A stretch of DNA of 64,000 bases from Oscillospiraceae bacterium. GTDB lineage: Bacteria; Bacillota; Clostridia; Oscillospirales; Acutalibacteraceae. A program made the translations under genes and the position numbers. Below, in pieces: positions 1 to 7,858 of this stretch. Each line of letters starts with the position of its first letter. Position 1 is the first letter of the stretch. The notes beneath the pieces were generated by a model. It was not told where the DNA came from, ran no database searches, and worked only from the letters and a program-made list of their open reading frames with translations. Location: contig SVPI01000004.1 of the NCBI GenBank assembly GCA_015065935.1, positions 32,930 through 96,929 of the forward strand, written 5' to 3'.

Positions 1-419
<419 letters not shown>

Positions 420-436
420 TTAAAATTACCTCCAAA

Positions 437-721
437 TTACTCAACAATAGCCAAAATATCGCTTTGGCGGAGAATGCTGTACTCAGTTCCATCAATCTTA
501 ACCTCGTTGCCTGCATATTTTGCGGCAATAACGCGGTCACCAACCTTAACATACATTTTAACGTCGGCGCCATCTACCATACCGCCGGGGCCAACGGCCA
601 CAACCTCAAAAATTTCGGGTTTTTCCTTGGCGGTAGAGGTAAGGATAATGCCGCTTTTAGTTGTTTCCTCAACTTCTACAGCCTTGGTTACAACGCGGTC
701 GGCTAAAGGTTTAATAGTCAT
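437..721 (-). CDS. groES: Co-chaperonin GroES (10 kDa)
   Basis: Heptameric lid of the GroEL chamber. The 94 residues match the usual GroES length. The N-terminus MTIKPLADRVV is typical. A mobile-loop segment (VEETTKSGIILTSTAKEKP, residues about 17-35) contains the GIIL motif that contacts GroEL, followed by the VVAVGPG beta segment. The ATG at 719-721 is preceded by AGGAGGAAT on the minus strand. First gene of the groES-groEL operon, with a perfect CIRCE element about 36 bp upstream of the start codon. Confidence 0.98.
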   Translation of the reverse strand: MTIKPLADRVVTKAVEVEETTKSGIILTSTAKEKPEIFEVVAVGPGGMVDGADVKMYVKVGDRVIAAKYAGNEVKIDGTEYSILRQSDILAIVE

Positions 722-756
722 TGTTATATTCCTCCTAATGAATAATCACAGAAAAG

Positions 757-783
757 TTAGCACTCTAACTTTAAGAGTGCTAA
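757..783 (-). promoter_or_regulatory. CIRCE operator (HrcA binding site)
   Basis: The arms TTAGCACTC (757-765) and GAGTGCTAA (775-783) are separated by exactly 9 bp, a perfect match to the CIRCE consensus. HrcA binds this site and represses groESL until heat or misfolding stress titrates it. It lies just downstream of the predicted -10 box, where bound repressor would block initiation. No hrcA gene is in the window. Confidence 0.97.
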
Positions 784-788
784 TTATT

Positions 789-816
789 ATTGTAATCCTT
801 TTATTTCCAAAATCAA
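789..816 (-). promoter_or_regulatory. Sigma-A-type promoter of groESL
   Basis: On the minus strand, TTGATT (816-811) and TACAAT (794-789) are separated by 16 bp. The implied start, near 782, falls inside the CIRCE element, the expected repression geometry. Found by eye. The rest of 784-861 is AT-rich, and I see no clear terminator for the upstream gene. Confidence 0.7.
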
Positions 817-861
817 GTGTTTTTTAGAAATTTAAAAAATTATTAACAAAATTTATGAAAA

Positions 862-1797
862 TTATTTATTTTTAGCGCCGATAAATTCAGGCTCCCGCTG
901 AGCAAGGGTGCAGGGCAGGCGGAATTTTATCGCTTTTTTCACAATTTCAAACCTAACGGTTTTACTGTGGAAAATTTCGCCATCTAAATTTACCGAAATG
1001 GGCTTATCGGCCTCAATTTCCATTGTTTCGCACTTGCCCATTGTTACATATTTTTTCTTATGCTGCATTCCCGAAGAATAAACCTTTAAAAACGAGGGTA
1101 CACGGAAGCGGGAAATTCTATCCACCAGCAAAAATTCAAGCTTTCCATCCCTTGGGTCGGCTTCAGGGGCGCTTATGTAACCGCCGCCATAAACAGGGCC
1201 GTTGGCGCAAACGGCAAAAAGGCACCTTTTAAGACCTAAATATTTATCATCAATTTTAATTCTTATACTAATGCCCAGTTTTCTTAAAAAGGTTTTAACA
1301 ACAGCCATATTATAAGCCATCGGACCCGAAACTAAGGGTAGTTTTTTAAACAGCTTCATATCATCGGCAACCATTGCATCCATTCCAACCGAGCACTGGT
1401 TTATGGAATAAAAATCGTTGGCCTTTATTAAATCAAGGTAAATATCACTACCTTCAAGCTGGTTATCAAGATTTAAAAATTCATCCTTACCGCCGAAAAA
1501 CTTTAAAAAGTCGTTAGCAGAGCCGCAGGGCAAAACGCCAAGGGTTACATTATCCAAGCCTACAATGCCGTTAACCGCTTCAAAGCAGGTTCCCTCTCCG
1601 CCGCAGGCAAAAATGCAAACCTCATCGCCTAACATTGCCTCATTCTTTGCGGCAACCTCGGCATCTCCCGCATTTTCGGTGATAATGATTTTATAATCCT
1701 CTTCCCTTTTTTCAAAGGCTTTTTTTATCATAGGAGGCAGGCTTTCGGGGCCCTTGCCCTTGCCTGCTGTGGGGTTAATTATAAAAACATACCTCAT
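862..1797 (-). CDS. Diacylglycerol kinase-family lipid kinase (YegS/BmrU type)
   Basis: Predicted ATP-dependent lipid kinase of the DAGK catalytic family, acting at the inner face of the membrane; DgkB, YegS and BmrU belong here, and the substrate cannot be told from sequence. The 311 residues begin with the family pattern FIINPTAGKGKG (residues 5-16). The nucleotide-binding loop is GGEGTCFEAVNGI (about 86-98) where most members have GGDGT. CGSANDFLKFF (about 112-122) matches the next conserved block, and a C-terminal beta-rich half contains SVNLDGE. The ATG has an AAGGAG about 11 bp upstream. It follows the RNA methyltransferase by 2 bp and is probably the last gene of that operon. Confidence 0.85.
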   Translation of the reverse strand: MRYVFIINPTAGKGKGPESLPPMIKKAFEKREEDYKIIITENAGDAEVAAKNEAMLGDEVCIFACGGEGTCFEAVNGIVGLDNVTLGVLPCGSANDFLKFFGGKDEFLNLDNQLEGSDIYLDLIKANDFYSINQCSVGMDAMVADDMKLFKKLPLVSGPMAYNMAVVKTFLRKLGISIRIKIDDKYLGLKRCLFAVCANGPVYGGGYISAPEADPRDGKLEFLLVDRISRFRVPSFLKVYSSGMQHKKKYVTMGKCETMEIEADKPISVNLDGEIFHSKTVRFEIVKKAIKFRLPCTLAQREPEFIGAKNK

Positions 1798-1799
1798 TT

Positions 1800-2933
1800 T
1801 TAAAATTTCTCCTTATTTTTAAAATACAAAAACGCCTGACATTTTATCATTCCGTTATAAAGCTTGCGCCGCTTATCGGCTGTGTCGCCAAAGAATTTTT
1901 CAAATTCATCGTGGGGGCTTATAATGCAGTATTTTTGACCACTACCCCTCGTAAAGCGCTGCCCCATTGTTTTATAAAGCGCCTCAGCTGCCTGAACATC
2001 TAAAAGGCGTTCGCCATAAGGCGGGTTGGTTATAATTTGGCACCTTTCATCCGGTGCAACAAAATCCTTAACATCGCGAACAACGGCTTTAATATAATTT
2101 TTAACCCCTGCCTTTGCGGCATTGGCTAGGGTGAGTTCCACACAGTTTTTATCAATATCAAAGCCTGTGGCGGTGAAATCAATGTTATGCAAAATGTTAT
2201 CCTGCGCCCGCATTCGCTCCTGCTGCCAAGCAGTTTGAGGAATGCAGTTAAAGCGCTCTGCCGCAAAAAATCTCCTAAGTCCCGGGGCAATTTTTGCCGC
2301 CATCATAGCGCCCTCTATAAGAATAGTACCCGAGCCGCAAAAGGGGTCAATAAGTGTTGTATCGGGGAAAATTCTCGCAGTGTCGCAAAGGGCGGCGGCA
2401 AGTGTTTCCTTTAAGGGGGCATCGTTAGAACTGCGCCTATAGCCCCTTTTGTGAAGCCCCTCGCCCGATGTATCAATCATCAAGGTTACCTTATCTTTTA
2501 GAATGGAAAACTTAATTTTATATTCGGGGCCTGTTTCGTTAAACCAGGAAATGTTATATTTCGATTTAAGCCTTTCAACAACCGCCTTTTTAATAATAGA
2601 CTGGCAGTCGGGAATGCTGTGAAGGGCAGAATTTATACTATAGCCTGTAACAGGAAAAGCATCATCCTTACCGATATAATTTTCCCACTGCAGCGCTTTA
2701 ACGCCATCGAAAAGTGTGGTAAAATCTGTGGCGGTAAATTCGCCCATATTTATTAAAATTCGCTCTGAAAAGCGGGAATTTATGTTTGCACGGGCAAGAA
2801 TGTTTGCATCGCCCTCAAAAAGCACCCTGCCGTTTTCTGCGGCAACATTTTCGCAGCCCATTCTTCTTAGTTCATCAGCCGCAATACCCTCAATACCGAA
2901 AATGCAGGGGGCAACCATTTTAATTTTTTCCAT
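1800..2933 (-). CDS. THUMP-domain class I SAM-dependent 23S rRNA methyltransferase (YpsC/RlmL type)
   Basis: Predicted N2-guanine rRNA methyltransferase. The 377 residues match the stand-alone YpsC/RlmL-N family. An N-terminal ferredoxin-like plus THUMP RNA-binding region covers about residues 1-155. The Rossmann methyltransferase follows, with the SAM-binding DPFCGSGTILIEGA (about 196-209) and the catalytic TNPPYGERL (about 303-311), the NPPY motif of N-methyltransferases acting on exocyclic amines. It lies 5 bp downstream of the fumarase-alpha gene and 2 bp upstream of the lipid kinase gene, so the three are probably cotranscribed. The exact target base cannot be assigned. Confidence 0.88.
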   Translation of the reverse strand: MEKIKMVAPCIFGIEGIAADELRRMGCENVAAENGRVLFEGDANILARANINSRFSERILINMGEFTATDFTTLFDGVKALQWENYIGKDDAFPVTGYSINSALHSIPDCQSIIKKAVVERLKSKYNISWFNETGPEYKIKFSILKDKVTLMIDTSGEGLHKRGYRRSSNDAPLKETLAAALCDTARIFPDTTLIDPFCGSGTILIEGAMMAAKIAPGLRRFFAAERFNCIPQTAWQQERMRAQDNILHNIDFTATGFDIDKNCVELTLANAAKAGVKNYIKAVVRDVKDFVAPDERCQIITNPPYGERLLDVQAAEALYKTMGQRFTRGSGQKYCIISPHDEFEKFFGDTADKRRKLYNGMIKCQAFLYFKNKEKF

Positions 2934-2938
2934 TTATT

Positions 2939-3781
2939 TTAAATCCTTTTTGTTTTGTGTCGGGTTACATGGCAACCAATGTTAACAGCCACAGGAAGCC
3001 CTGCAATGTGGGTGGATGCCGTTTCAATATTAACGGCAAGGGCGGTGGTGCTTCCACCAAAGCCCTGGGGGCCAATGCCAAGTTGGTTTATTTTTTCTAA
3101 AAGCTCGGTTTCAAGCGTTCCATAATAAGGGTCGGCATTGCGCTTATCTATATCCCTTAAAAGCGCCTTTTTGGAAAGAAGTGCACACTGCTCAAAATCC
3201 CCACCAATGCCAACACCCACAACAATTGGTGGGCAGGGGTTACCCGATGCTTTTTTAACACAGTCAAGAACGCTGTCTATAACACCTTGCCTACCATCAA
3301 AGGGGGTGAGCATATAAATTCTGCTCATATTCTCACTGCCAAAGCCCTTTGGCGCAACGGTTATTTCAACCTCATCACCATCAACAATCTCCAAGTGGAT
3401 AACTGCAGGGGTGTTATCGTTTGTGTTCACACGGTTAAGCGGGTCTAAAACCACCGATTTTCGAAGGAGACCCTTTTCATAGCCGATGCTGACGCCCTCG
3501 TTCACGGCATCGTTTAAATTGCCGCCTACAAAATGCACATCCTGACCGACTTTAAGAAAAACCACAGCCATACCTGTGTCCTGACAAACAGGAATATCAT
3601 ACTCCTTGGCAAGGGCGCAATTTTTGCAAATATCCTTTAAAATTTCTTTGGCCAAAGGATTTTTCTCACTGCCCTGCGCTTTTTCTATGGTATTTACAAT
3701 ATCACCGGGTAGGCATTTATTTGCCTTAATGCAAAGCTCTGCCACGGTATCACGCACAAGGCTCACATTTATCTCCTTCAT
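2939..3781 (-). CDS. Class I fumarate hydratase (or tartrate dehydratase), alpha subunit
   Basis: Catalyses reversible hydration of fumarate to malate with a 4Fe-4S cluster, in the two-subunit form common in strict anaerobes. The 280 residues match the alpha subunit alone. Likely cluster ligands are in IPVCQDTGMAVVF, GNPCPPIVVGVGIGG and NIGCHVTRH; GIGPQGFGG is also conserved. I chose the ATG at 3779-3781 (MKEINVS) because AAAAGG lies about 9 bp upstream; an upstream extension in frame has no usable ribosome site. The beta subunit normally follows directly, but here the next gene is an rRNA methyltransferase. L-tartrate dehydratase alpha is the main alternative. Confidence 0.88.
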   Translation of the reverse strand: MKEINVSLVRDTVAELCIKANKCLPGDIVNTIEKAQGSEKNPLAKEILKDICKNCALAKEYDIPVCQDTGMAVVFLKVGQDVHFVGGNLNDAVNEGVSIGYEKGLLRKSVVLDPLNRVNTNDNTPAVIHLEIVDGDEVEITVAPKGFGSENMSRIYMLTPFDGRQGVIDSVLDCVKKASGNPCPPIVVGVGIGGDFEQCALLSKKALLRDIDKRNADPYYGTLETELLEKINQLGIGPQGFGGSTTALAVNIETASTHIAGLPVAVNIGCHVTRHKTKRI

Positions 3782-3796
3782 TTTTCCCATCCTTTT

Positions 3797-3836
3797 TAAA
3801 AAAAACACCGCTTCATAAACTGCGATTTATGACGCG
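3797..3836 (-). terminator. Intrinsic terminator after the yabM-yabR cluster
   Basis: Read on the minus strand, CCGC..CATAAA pairs with TTTATG..GCGG around a 6-base loop (3808-3836) and is followed by a run of eight T (3797-3805). It lies between the S1-domain gene and the fumarase gene, so it should end the division/sporulation cluster transcript. The stem has a small internal mismatch. Confidence 0.65.
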
Positions 3837-3861
3837 GCGCCGCTAATATCAGTTTTAAAAT

Positions 3862-4317
3862 TTATCTTACACCCGCACCGCGCTTTGTGCGCTTAACCTC
3901 GGGGTTCTTGCGTTTTAAATCGGAAAACTTTTCATCGCTTGTCTGCTTGAATTTGTTCATCATATCTTCAAAGGAGGCAGGCTCGCTTTTTTTAGGTGTC
4001 CATGTATAAGAAGGGTCAATGGTGTTTTTTGCCTCAGAACGGTTATCCCTACGGAATTCTCCCCTGCCCTGTCGCTTTTCAGGCTCCATAGCCTTCTTTA
4101 TGCTAAGGCTGATTTTACCATTATCGGCAATGGTGAGAATTTTCATTTTAACGGTGTCGCCCTCTTTAACGTGCTGGCGAATGTCACTGACATAGGTTTG
4201 TGCAACCTCAGAAATATGTACCATTCCTGTTTTACCTTCTAAAAACTCAACAAAAACGCCGAAATTGGTGATACCTGTGATTTTGCCTTCGACTAACTGT
4301 CCTACCTCAAGTTGCAT
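3862..4317 (-). CDS. yabR: S1-domain RNA-binding protein (YabR/GSP13 type)
   Basis: A single S1 OB-fold domain (residues about 1-72) with the standard pattern VEGKITGITNFGVFVEF, GKTGMVHISEVA and VKMKILTIADNGKISLSIK, followed by a basic, low-complexity tail of about 75 residues. Relatives (YabR, general stress protein 13) associate with ribosomes or RNA; the exact role is unclear. GGAGGAAG precedes the ATG. It is the last gene of the conserved yabM-yabR block, directly after divIC as in Bacillus, which supports the assignment. Confidence 0.85.
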   Translation of the reverse strand: MQLEVGQLVEGKITGITNFGVFVEFLEGKTGMVHISEVAQTYVSDIRQHVKEGDTVKMKILTIADNGKISLSIKKAMEPEKRQGRGEFRRDNRSEAKNTIDPSYTWTPKKSEPASFEDMMNKFKQTSDEKFSDLKRKNPEVKRTKRGAGVR

Positions 4318-4356
4318 AAAGTGAATACTTCCTCCTCAAATGTCTAATACACCCGT

Positions 4357-4644
4357 TCAGTTTCCGGATATATCAATGAAAACCTGCTCGTTAGCATAGA
4401 CATAACCAAGGCGCTCTCTTGCGGCTTTTTCCACAATTCGCTCTTCATCGCCGGCTTCAAGCAGGGTTTTAAGTTCGCTTATTTGCGCCTGCTTTTCATC
4501 CCTTTGTTCGCTAAGCATTTGTGATGTTGCCAAGCTGTTAACAAGTTCTCCCCATAAAGTGCAAAGAGAAAAAATCATATATCCGCAAACAGCAAGCACA
4601 ACAAAGCGAAGCACTAAACTTTTATTTTTTTGTTTGCCTGCCAT
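4357..4644 (-). CDS. divIC: Septum formation initiator, DivIC/FtsB family
   Basis: Small bitopic division protein that forms the DivIB-FtsL-DivIC (FtsQLB) complex at the septum. The 95 residues show a short basic cytoplasmic end (MAGKQKNKS), one membrane segment (about 10-32), a heptad-like coiled coil (about 40-65: QMLSEQRDEKQAQISELKTL) and the family C-terminal motif AARERLGYVYANEQVF. Its place between yabQ and the S1-domain gene is the same as in Bacillus subtilis. Confidence 0.9.
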   Translation of the reverse strand: MAGKQKNKSLVLRFVVLAVCGYMIFSLCTLWGELVNSLATSQMLSEQRDEKQAQISELKTLLEAGDEERIVEKAARERLGYVYANEQVFIDISGN

Positions 4645-4704
4645 TTAAACTTCTTCCCTTCACATTTTACTATTAGTAAGTATACAACACTTTTGTCCCT
4701 TGTT

Positions 4705-5121
4705 TCAAGCCTTTTTTAATCTTTTTTCCCTTTTATTTTTAAAAATTTTTCTTATTTTGGCTTTTTTGCGCCCACAAAAATTTTTTATTCTTCTTTTAAG
4801 GGTTATAATTGCCCTAAAAACAGCCGTTACGCCCTTTAGGAAAAAACGAGAAATACTGAAAAATACCGCCGAAAAGCCCAACAAAATTCCAAAAATAAAA
4901 TATCCCCTAATAAACCCCTCGGTAAGGCTTAAAAGGAAGCAAAAGGTAATAACAGCGCAAACGGTAAAAAATAAAATATCCGAAACAAAGACTAAAAACG
5001 GCTTAAAGGAGTGCACCTTCCTTGCCGCCCTAAAAAGGTCATAAAAAAGGCAAAAGAAGCCGCCCAAGGCAAGGCTTATGAAAAAGCTTACGGTTTGCTC
5101 GGCAATGTTAATTCCCCACAT
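4705..5121 (-). CDS. yabQ: Spore cortex biosynthesis protein YabQ
   Basis: Membrane protein of the outer forespore membrane needed for cortex formation (known in Bacillus). The 138 residues start with a hydrophobic segment containing LALGGFFCLFYDLFRAARK, the typical YabQ signature, followed by further membrane segments (about 41-65 and 70-92) and a very basic tail. The start codon overlaps the yabP stop (TAATG at 5119-5123), implying translational coupling. Confidence 0.9.
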   Translation of the reverse strand: MWGINIAEQTVSFFISLALGGFFCLFYDLFRAARKVHSFKPFLVFVSDILFFTVCAVITFCFLLSLTEGFIRGYFIFGILLGFSAVFFSISRFFLKGVTAVFRAIITLKRRIKNFCGRKKAKIRKIFKNKREKRLKKA

Positions 5122-5390
5122 TATTTAAAAAGCCTCGAAAAAAATCCGCCGCCGGCACTGTCGTTTGTGTAAACCAGAGCAAAAACGTTGCCCAGCACCG
5201 TGGCCTGACCGCTTTGAACGCTGAATTCGGAAATGTTCAGTCCCTCACCTCTAATACTTAGTGTTCCTAGGTTGGTTTTTAAAATTACGGAATTATCATC
5301 AAAATTATCAACACTTATAACACCTGTAAGCGTTAGTTTCTTTCGGTCCTCTAAAATCAGGTTGTGAGCCTTATCGTAATTTTCAGACAA
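5121..5390 (-). CDS. yabP: Sporulation protein YabP
   Basis: Small sporulation protein of the YabP/YqfC family, acting with YabQ around cortex assembly. It has the family core LTLTGVISVDNFDDNSVIL and TNLGTLSIRGEGL. There is no ATG: GTG at 5399 and TTG at 5390 are the candidates. I prefer TTG 5390 (89 residues) because GGGGTGA lies about 6 bases upstream of it, while the GTG lies inside that ribosome site. A strong hairpin ends right at this start, which may limit expression to sporulation conditions (inference). Confidence 0.85.
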   Translation of the reverse strand: MSENYDKAHNLILEDRKKLTLTGVISVDNFDDNSVILKTNLGTLSIRGEGLNISEFSVQSGQATVLGNVFALVYTNDSAGGGFFSRLFK

Positions 5391-5396
5391 AAAAAT

Positions 5397-5429
5397 CACC
5401 CCATACCAAATATATTGGCTTGGGGTGAC
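5397..5429 (-). terminator. Hairpin with T-run at the rqcP/yabP junction (terminator or attenuator)
   Basis: TCACCCCA and TGGGGTGA form the outer 8 bp of a stem, with an inner CCAA/TTGG pairing. On the minus strand it is followed by seven T that already belong to the first yabP codons. This could uncouple the vegetative hup-rqcP transcript from the sporulation genes yabPQ. The stem also sequesters the yabP ribosome site. Confidence 0.55.
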
Positions 5430-5431
5430 AA

Positions 5432-5674
5432 TTATTCAATTATTCTGCAAAGGTCGGCAGCTTCTTCCTTTTTAACCACATCGCAAACCTGCAAAATTTC
5501 AAACTTAACCGTTCGTGTGCCAAAGACTATCTCTACCACATCGCCAACCTTAACATCATAGGAAGCGCGGGCAACTTTGCCATTAACCGTAACACGCCCT
5601 GCATCGCAGGCCTCGTTGGCAACCGTTCTGCGCTTTATAACTCTTGATACCTTTAAAAACTTATCTAATCTCAT
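5432..5674 (-). CDS. rqcP: S4-domain RNA-binding protein RqcP (YabO/HslR type)
   Basis: Partner of RqcH in ribosome-associated quality control, binding the stalled 50S-peptidyl-tRNA complex (established for Bacillus). The 80 residues are almost entirely an S4 domain: MRLDKFLKVSRVIKRRTVA at the start, then CDAGRVTVNGKVARASYDVK, which is the RNA-binding loop. Its place between hup and yabP matches yabO in the conserved cluster. Confidence 0.92.
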   Translation of the reverse strand: MRLDKFLKVSRVIKRRTVANEACDAGRVTVNGKVARASYDVKVGDVVEIVFGTRTVKFEILQVCDVVKKEEAADLCRIIE

Positions 5675-5697
5675 AAAAGCCTCATAAAAAACTCAAA

Positions 5698-5715
5698 GCC
5701 GCCCGAAAGGACGGC
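5698..5715 (-). terminator. Weak hairpin between hup and rqcP (possible attenuator)
   Basis: On the minus strand, GCCGTCC and GGGCGGC form a 7-bp GC-rich stem around TTTC, followed within a few bases by a run of six T. It could reduce read-through from the abundant hup message into rqcP. The T-run is displaced from the stem, so it may be only partly efficient. Confidence 0.4.
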
Positions 5716-5733
5716 CTTAAATTCTTTGGTTTC

Positions 5734-6009
5734 TTATTTTGCAACCTTATCTTTAAGAGCTGCGCCTGCTTTGAAAGCGGGGATTTTGGTAGCTGCAATT
5801 TTGATGGTCTCTTTGGTTCTGGGGTTGATACCGGTTCTTGCTTCACGAGCGCGAACTTCGAAAGTACCAAAGCCGATAAGCTGAACCTTTTCGCCCTTAA
5901 CAAGAGCTTCTTCAACGGATGCTAAAACTGCTGCGAGAGCCTTGTCAGCGTCCTTCTTAGAAAGACCGGATTTTTCTGCAATTGCTGCAACTAATTCTGT
6001 TTTGTTCAT
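5734..6009 (-). CDS. hup: Nucleoid protein HU
   Basis: Histone-like DNA-bending protein that compacts the nucleoid. The 91 residues have the full HU pattern: MNKTELVAAIAEKSGLSKKD at the start, VQLIGFGTFEVRAREARTG in the middle and the beta-arm with NPRTKETIKIAATKIPAFKAG. A strong GGAGG precedes the ATG. In clostridial genomes hup often takes this place in the yabM-yabR cluster; no mazG (yabN) gene is present here. Confidence 0.97.
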   Translation of the reverse strand: MNKTELVAAIAEKSGLSKKDADKALAAVLASVEEALVKGEKVQLIGFGTFEVRAREARTGINPRTKETIKIAATKIPAFKAGAALKDKVAK

Positions 6010-6085
6010 TTTCGAGTTACCTCCGTTTATTTTGTTGACGACAACCTGTCATCAGTCCATGCGATTAAATAAATCGTACATAATA

Positions 6086-6114
6086 TATTTACCATATTTT
6101 ATCACAAAAATCAA
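6086..6114 (-). promoter_or_regulatory. Promoter of hup
   Basis: On the minus strand, TTGATT (6114-6109) and TAAATA (6091-6086) are spaced by 17 bp in an AT-rich gap between hup and the flippase gene. It would give a leader of about 70 bases before the hup start. Found by eye. Confidence 0.55.
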
Positions 6115-6181
6115 TATCTTTTTGTTAATTTTTACAAAAAGGCGAAATTTTGAGCAAATTTTAATGAATTTTTTACAAATA

Positions 6182-7852
6182 TCAGCGAATTATATGAAGC
6201 TTTTCAAGAATTTTGCTTATTTTTTCACCCTTTGGGAAAGCAAGAACATCCTGCTTTTCGATACCGCGAAGGATAACGATAACAACAAAGTAAACCAAAA
6301 CAGCCGCTAAAACAGCCAAAATTGTGGCTAGCTTTGAGCCATTTAAAAGGGTGCTAACCCCCATTGCCGCTACACCGCAGCAAAGGGCAGAAACCAGGGG
6401 TTTTACAAAACTTTGCACCATGCGAGGCATAATTTTCGTAAACCTGACAAGGCAAACAAAGTTAGCAAGGGCGATATATAAATAGCAACAAAGTGTGCCC
6501 AGCGCCGAGCCTAAAATGTTTATTTCGGGATTTCCCACAAGGAGGAAATTAACCACAATTTTAATAACAGCACCAATGGCAATGTTAATAACCGGCACAG
6601 CCTGTTTTCCTATTGCCTGAAGCATATTTGTAAGGGGCATTGCAAGACCTGAAAAAACAGCCGCAAGGCCAAACACGGTAAGCATAGGCCCACCAATTAA
6701 AACCGCTTCCTCACTGCCGTAAATAAGGTTCATTACAGGGCCGCCCAAAAATGCAAGACCAATGCCTGCAGGCAGGGCTATAAGGCTTGTTAGCTTTATA
6801 ATGCTGCTCATGTTCTTTTTAACTTCGGGCATATCACCATTTGTCCAGGAGGTTGCCAGCACAGGCAGTGCGCTAACGCCCATAACCGAGGTAATTGTCG
6901 GTACAAGGTTAAAAAGGGTGAATGCCTGGCCGCGAACGCCATAAAGGAAATTGGCAACATCGGCATCGGTTACAATGTCCTCACCAATTAAAGAGGAATA
7001 GAGCGCTCTCACCGTTTGGGCATCCTCAGCGATAAGGCCCTTAACCATTGTTACATCAATAAGGGAGGCAATATTTTGTGCCAAAGAGCCTAAAGCAATG
7101 GGAATGGCAATGGTTACAAGAAGCTTAAGGGTTGCCTTGCCCGAAATAGCCTCGGGGGATGCAGTATACTCCTCCTCTAAAATAAGGCCGTTATCCCTTT
7201 TAAACTTAATTACAAGGTAAAGTGCGCCAAGGGCGGTGCCAACGGTTATGCCCAGCATTGCGCCTGCGGCGGCAAGAGATGCCGTTTCGGGGGATAAATC
7301 ACCGCGAATTGCTATAACAATCCAGGCAAAGCCGAGACCTAAAATCAGCTTACCAAGTGCCTCAATAACATTAGAGATAGCGGTGGGGGTCATATTTCGC
7401 ATACCCTCATAATAACCGCGGTAAACCGACATTACACAGCAAAAAAGAATTGATGGCGCAATAACGAGAATTGAGGGCAGTGTTCGGCCATCCCCGGTAA
7501 TCTTAAAGAAAACAAAGGTGGCAACAGCCATAATAACAAAGCCCACAGCACCTGTTACAAGAAATGCAATTCGGGAAATGCGCAGGGTTTGCCTTACATC
7601 GTTAAACTTTTTTTGTGCAACATTTTCCGCCACCATTCTTGAAATTGCAATGGGAAGACCTGCCATTGCAAGGGAATAAATTGGCAAAAAAAGGTCATAA
7701 GCAGAGGAAAAATAACCAAAGCCCAGGGTTCCTATAAGGGAGCTTAGGGGAATTTTAAATACCGCGCCAATAACCTTAACCAGCATTGTAGCAACCACTA
7801 AAATTGCGGCGCCGTATTCAAAGCTTTGGTGCTTTCTTTTCTTTTGTTCCAT
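6182..7852 (-). CDS. MOP-superfamily polysaccharide transporter, SpoVB/YabM family
   Basis: Multi-pass membrane protein of the MurJ/SpoVB/Wzx family, expected to flip lipid-linked saccharides or peptidoglycan precursors. The 556 residues carry about 14 hydrophobic segments. The N-terminal motif is the SpoVB type: VKVIGAVFKIPLSSLIG, GFGYFSSAYDLFLPIYSLA and GLPIAISRMVAE. The position at the head of the hup-rqcP-yabPQ-divIC block matches yabM in Bacillus, so a role in cortex or cell-wall lipid export is likely. It starts 7 bp after the nucleosidase stop, with an AAAGGA about 12 bp before the ATG. Confidence 0.88.
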   Translation of the reverse strand: MEQKKRKHQSFEYGAAILVVATMLVKVIGAVFKIPLSSLIGTLGFGYFSSAYDLFLPIYSLAMAGLPIAISRMVAENVAQKKFNDVRQTLRISRIAFLVTGAVGFVIMAVATFVFFKITGDGRTLPSILVIAPSILFCCVMSVYRGYYEGMRNMTPTAISNVIEALGKLILGLGFAWIVIAIRGDLSPETASLAAAGAMLGITVGTALGALYLVIKFKRDNGLILEEEYTASPEAISGKATLKLLVTIAIPIALGSLAQNIASLIDVTMVKGLIAEDAQTVRALYSSLIGEDIVTDADVANFLYGVRGQAFTLFNLVPTITSVMGVSALPVLATSWTNGDMPEVKKNMSSIIKLTSLIALPAGIGLAFLGGPVMNLIYGSEEAVLIGGPMLTVFGLAAVFSGLAMPLTNMLQAIGKQAVPVINIAIGAVIKIVVNFLLVGNPEINILGSALGTLCCYLYIALANFVCLVRFTKIMPRMVQSFVKPLVSALCCGVAAMGVSTLLNGSKLATILAVLAAVLVYFVVIVILRGIEKQDVLAFPKGEKISKILEKLHIIR

Positions 7853-7858
7853 AAAAAT

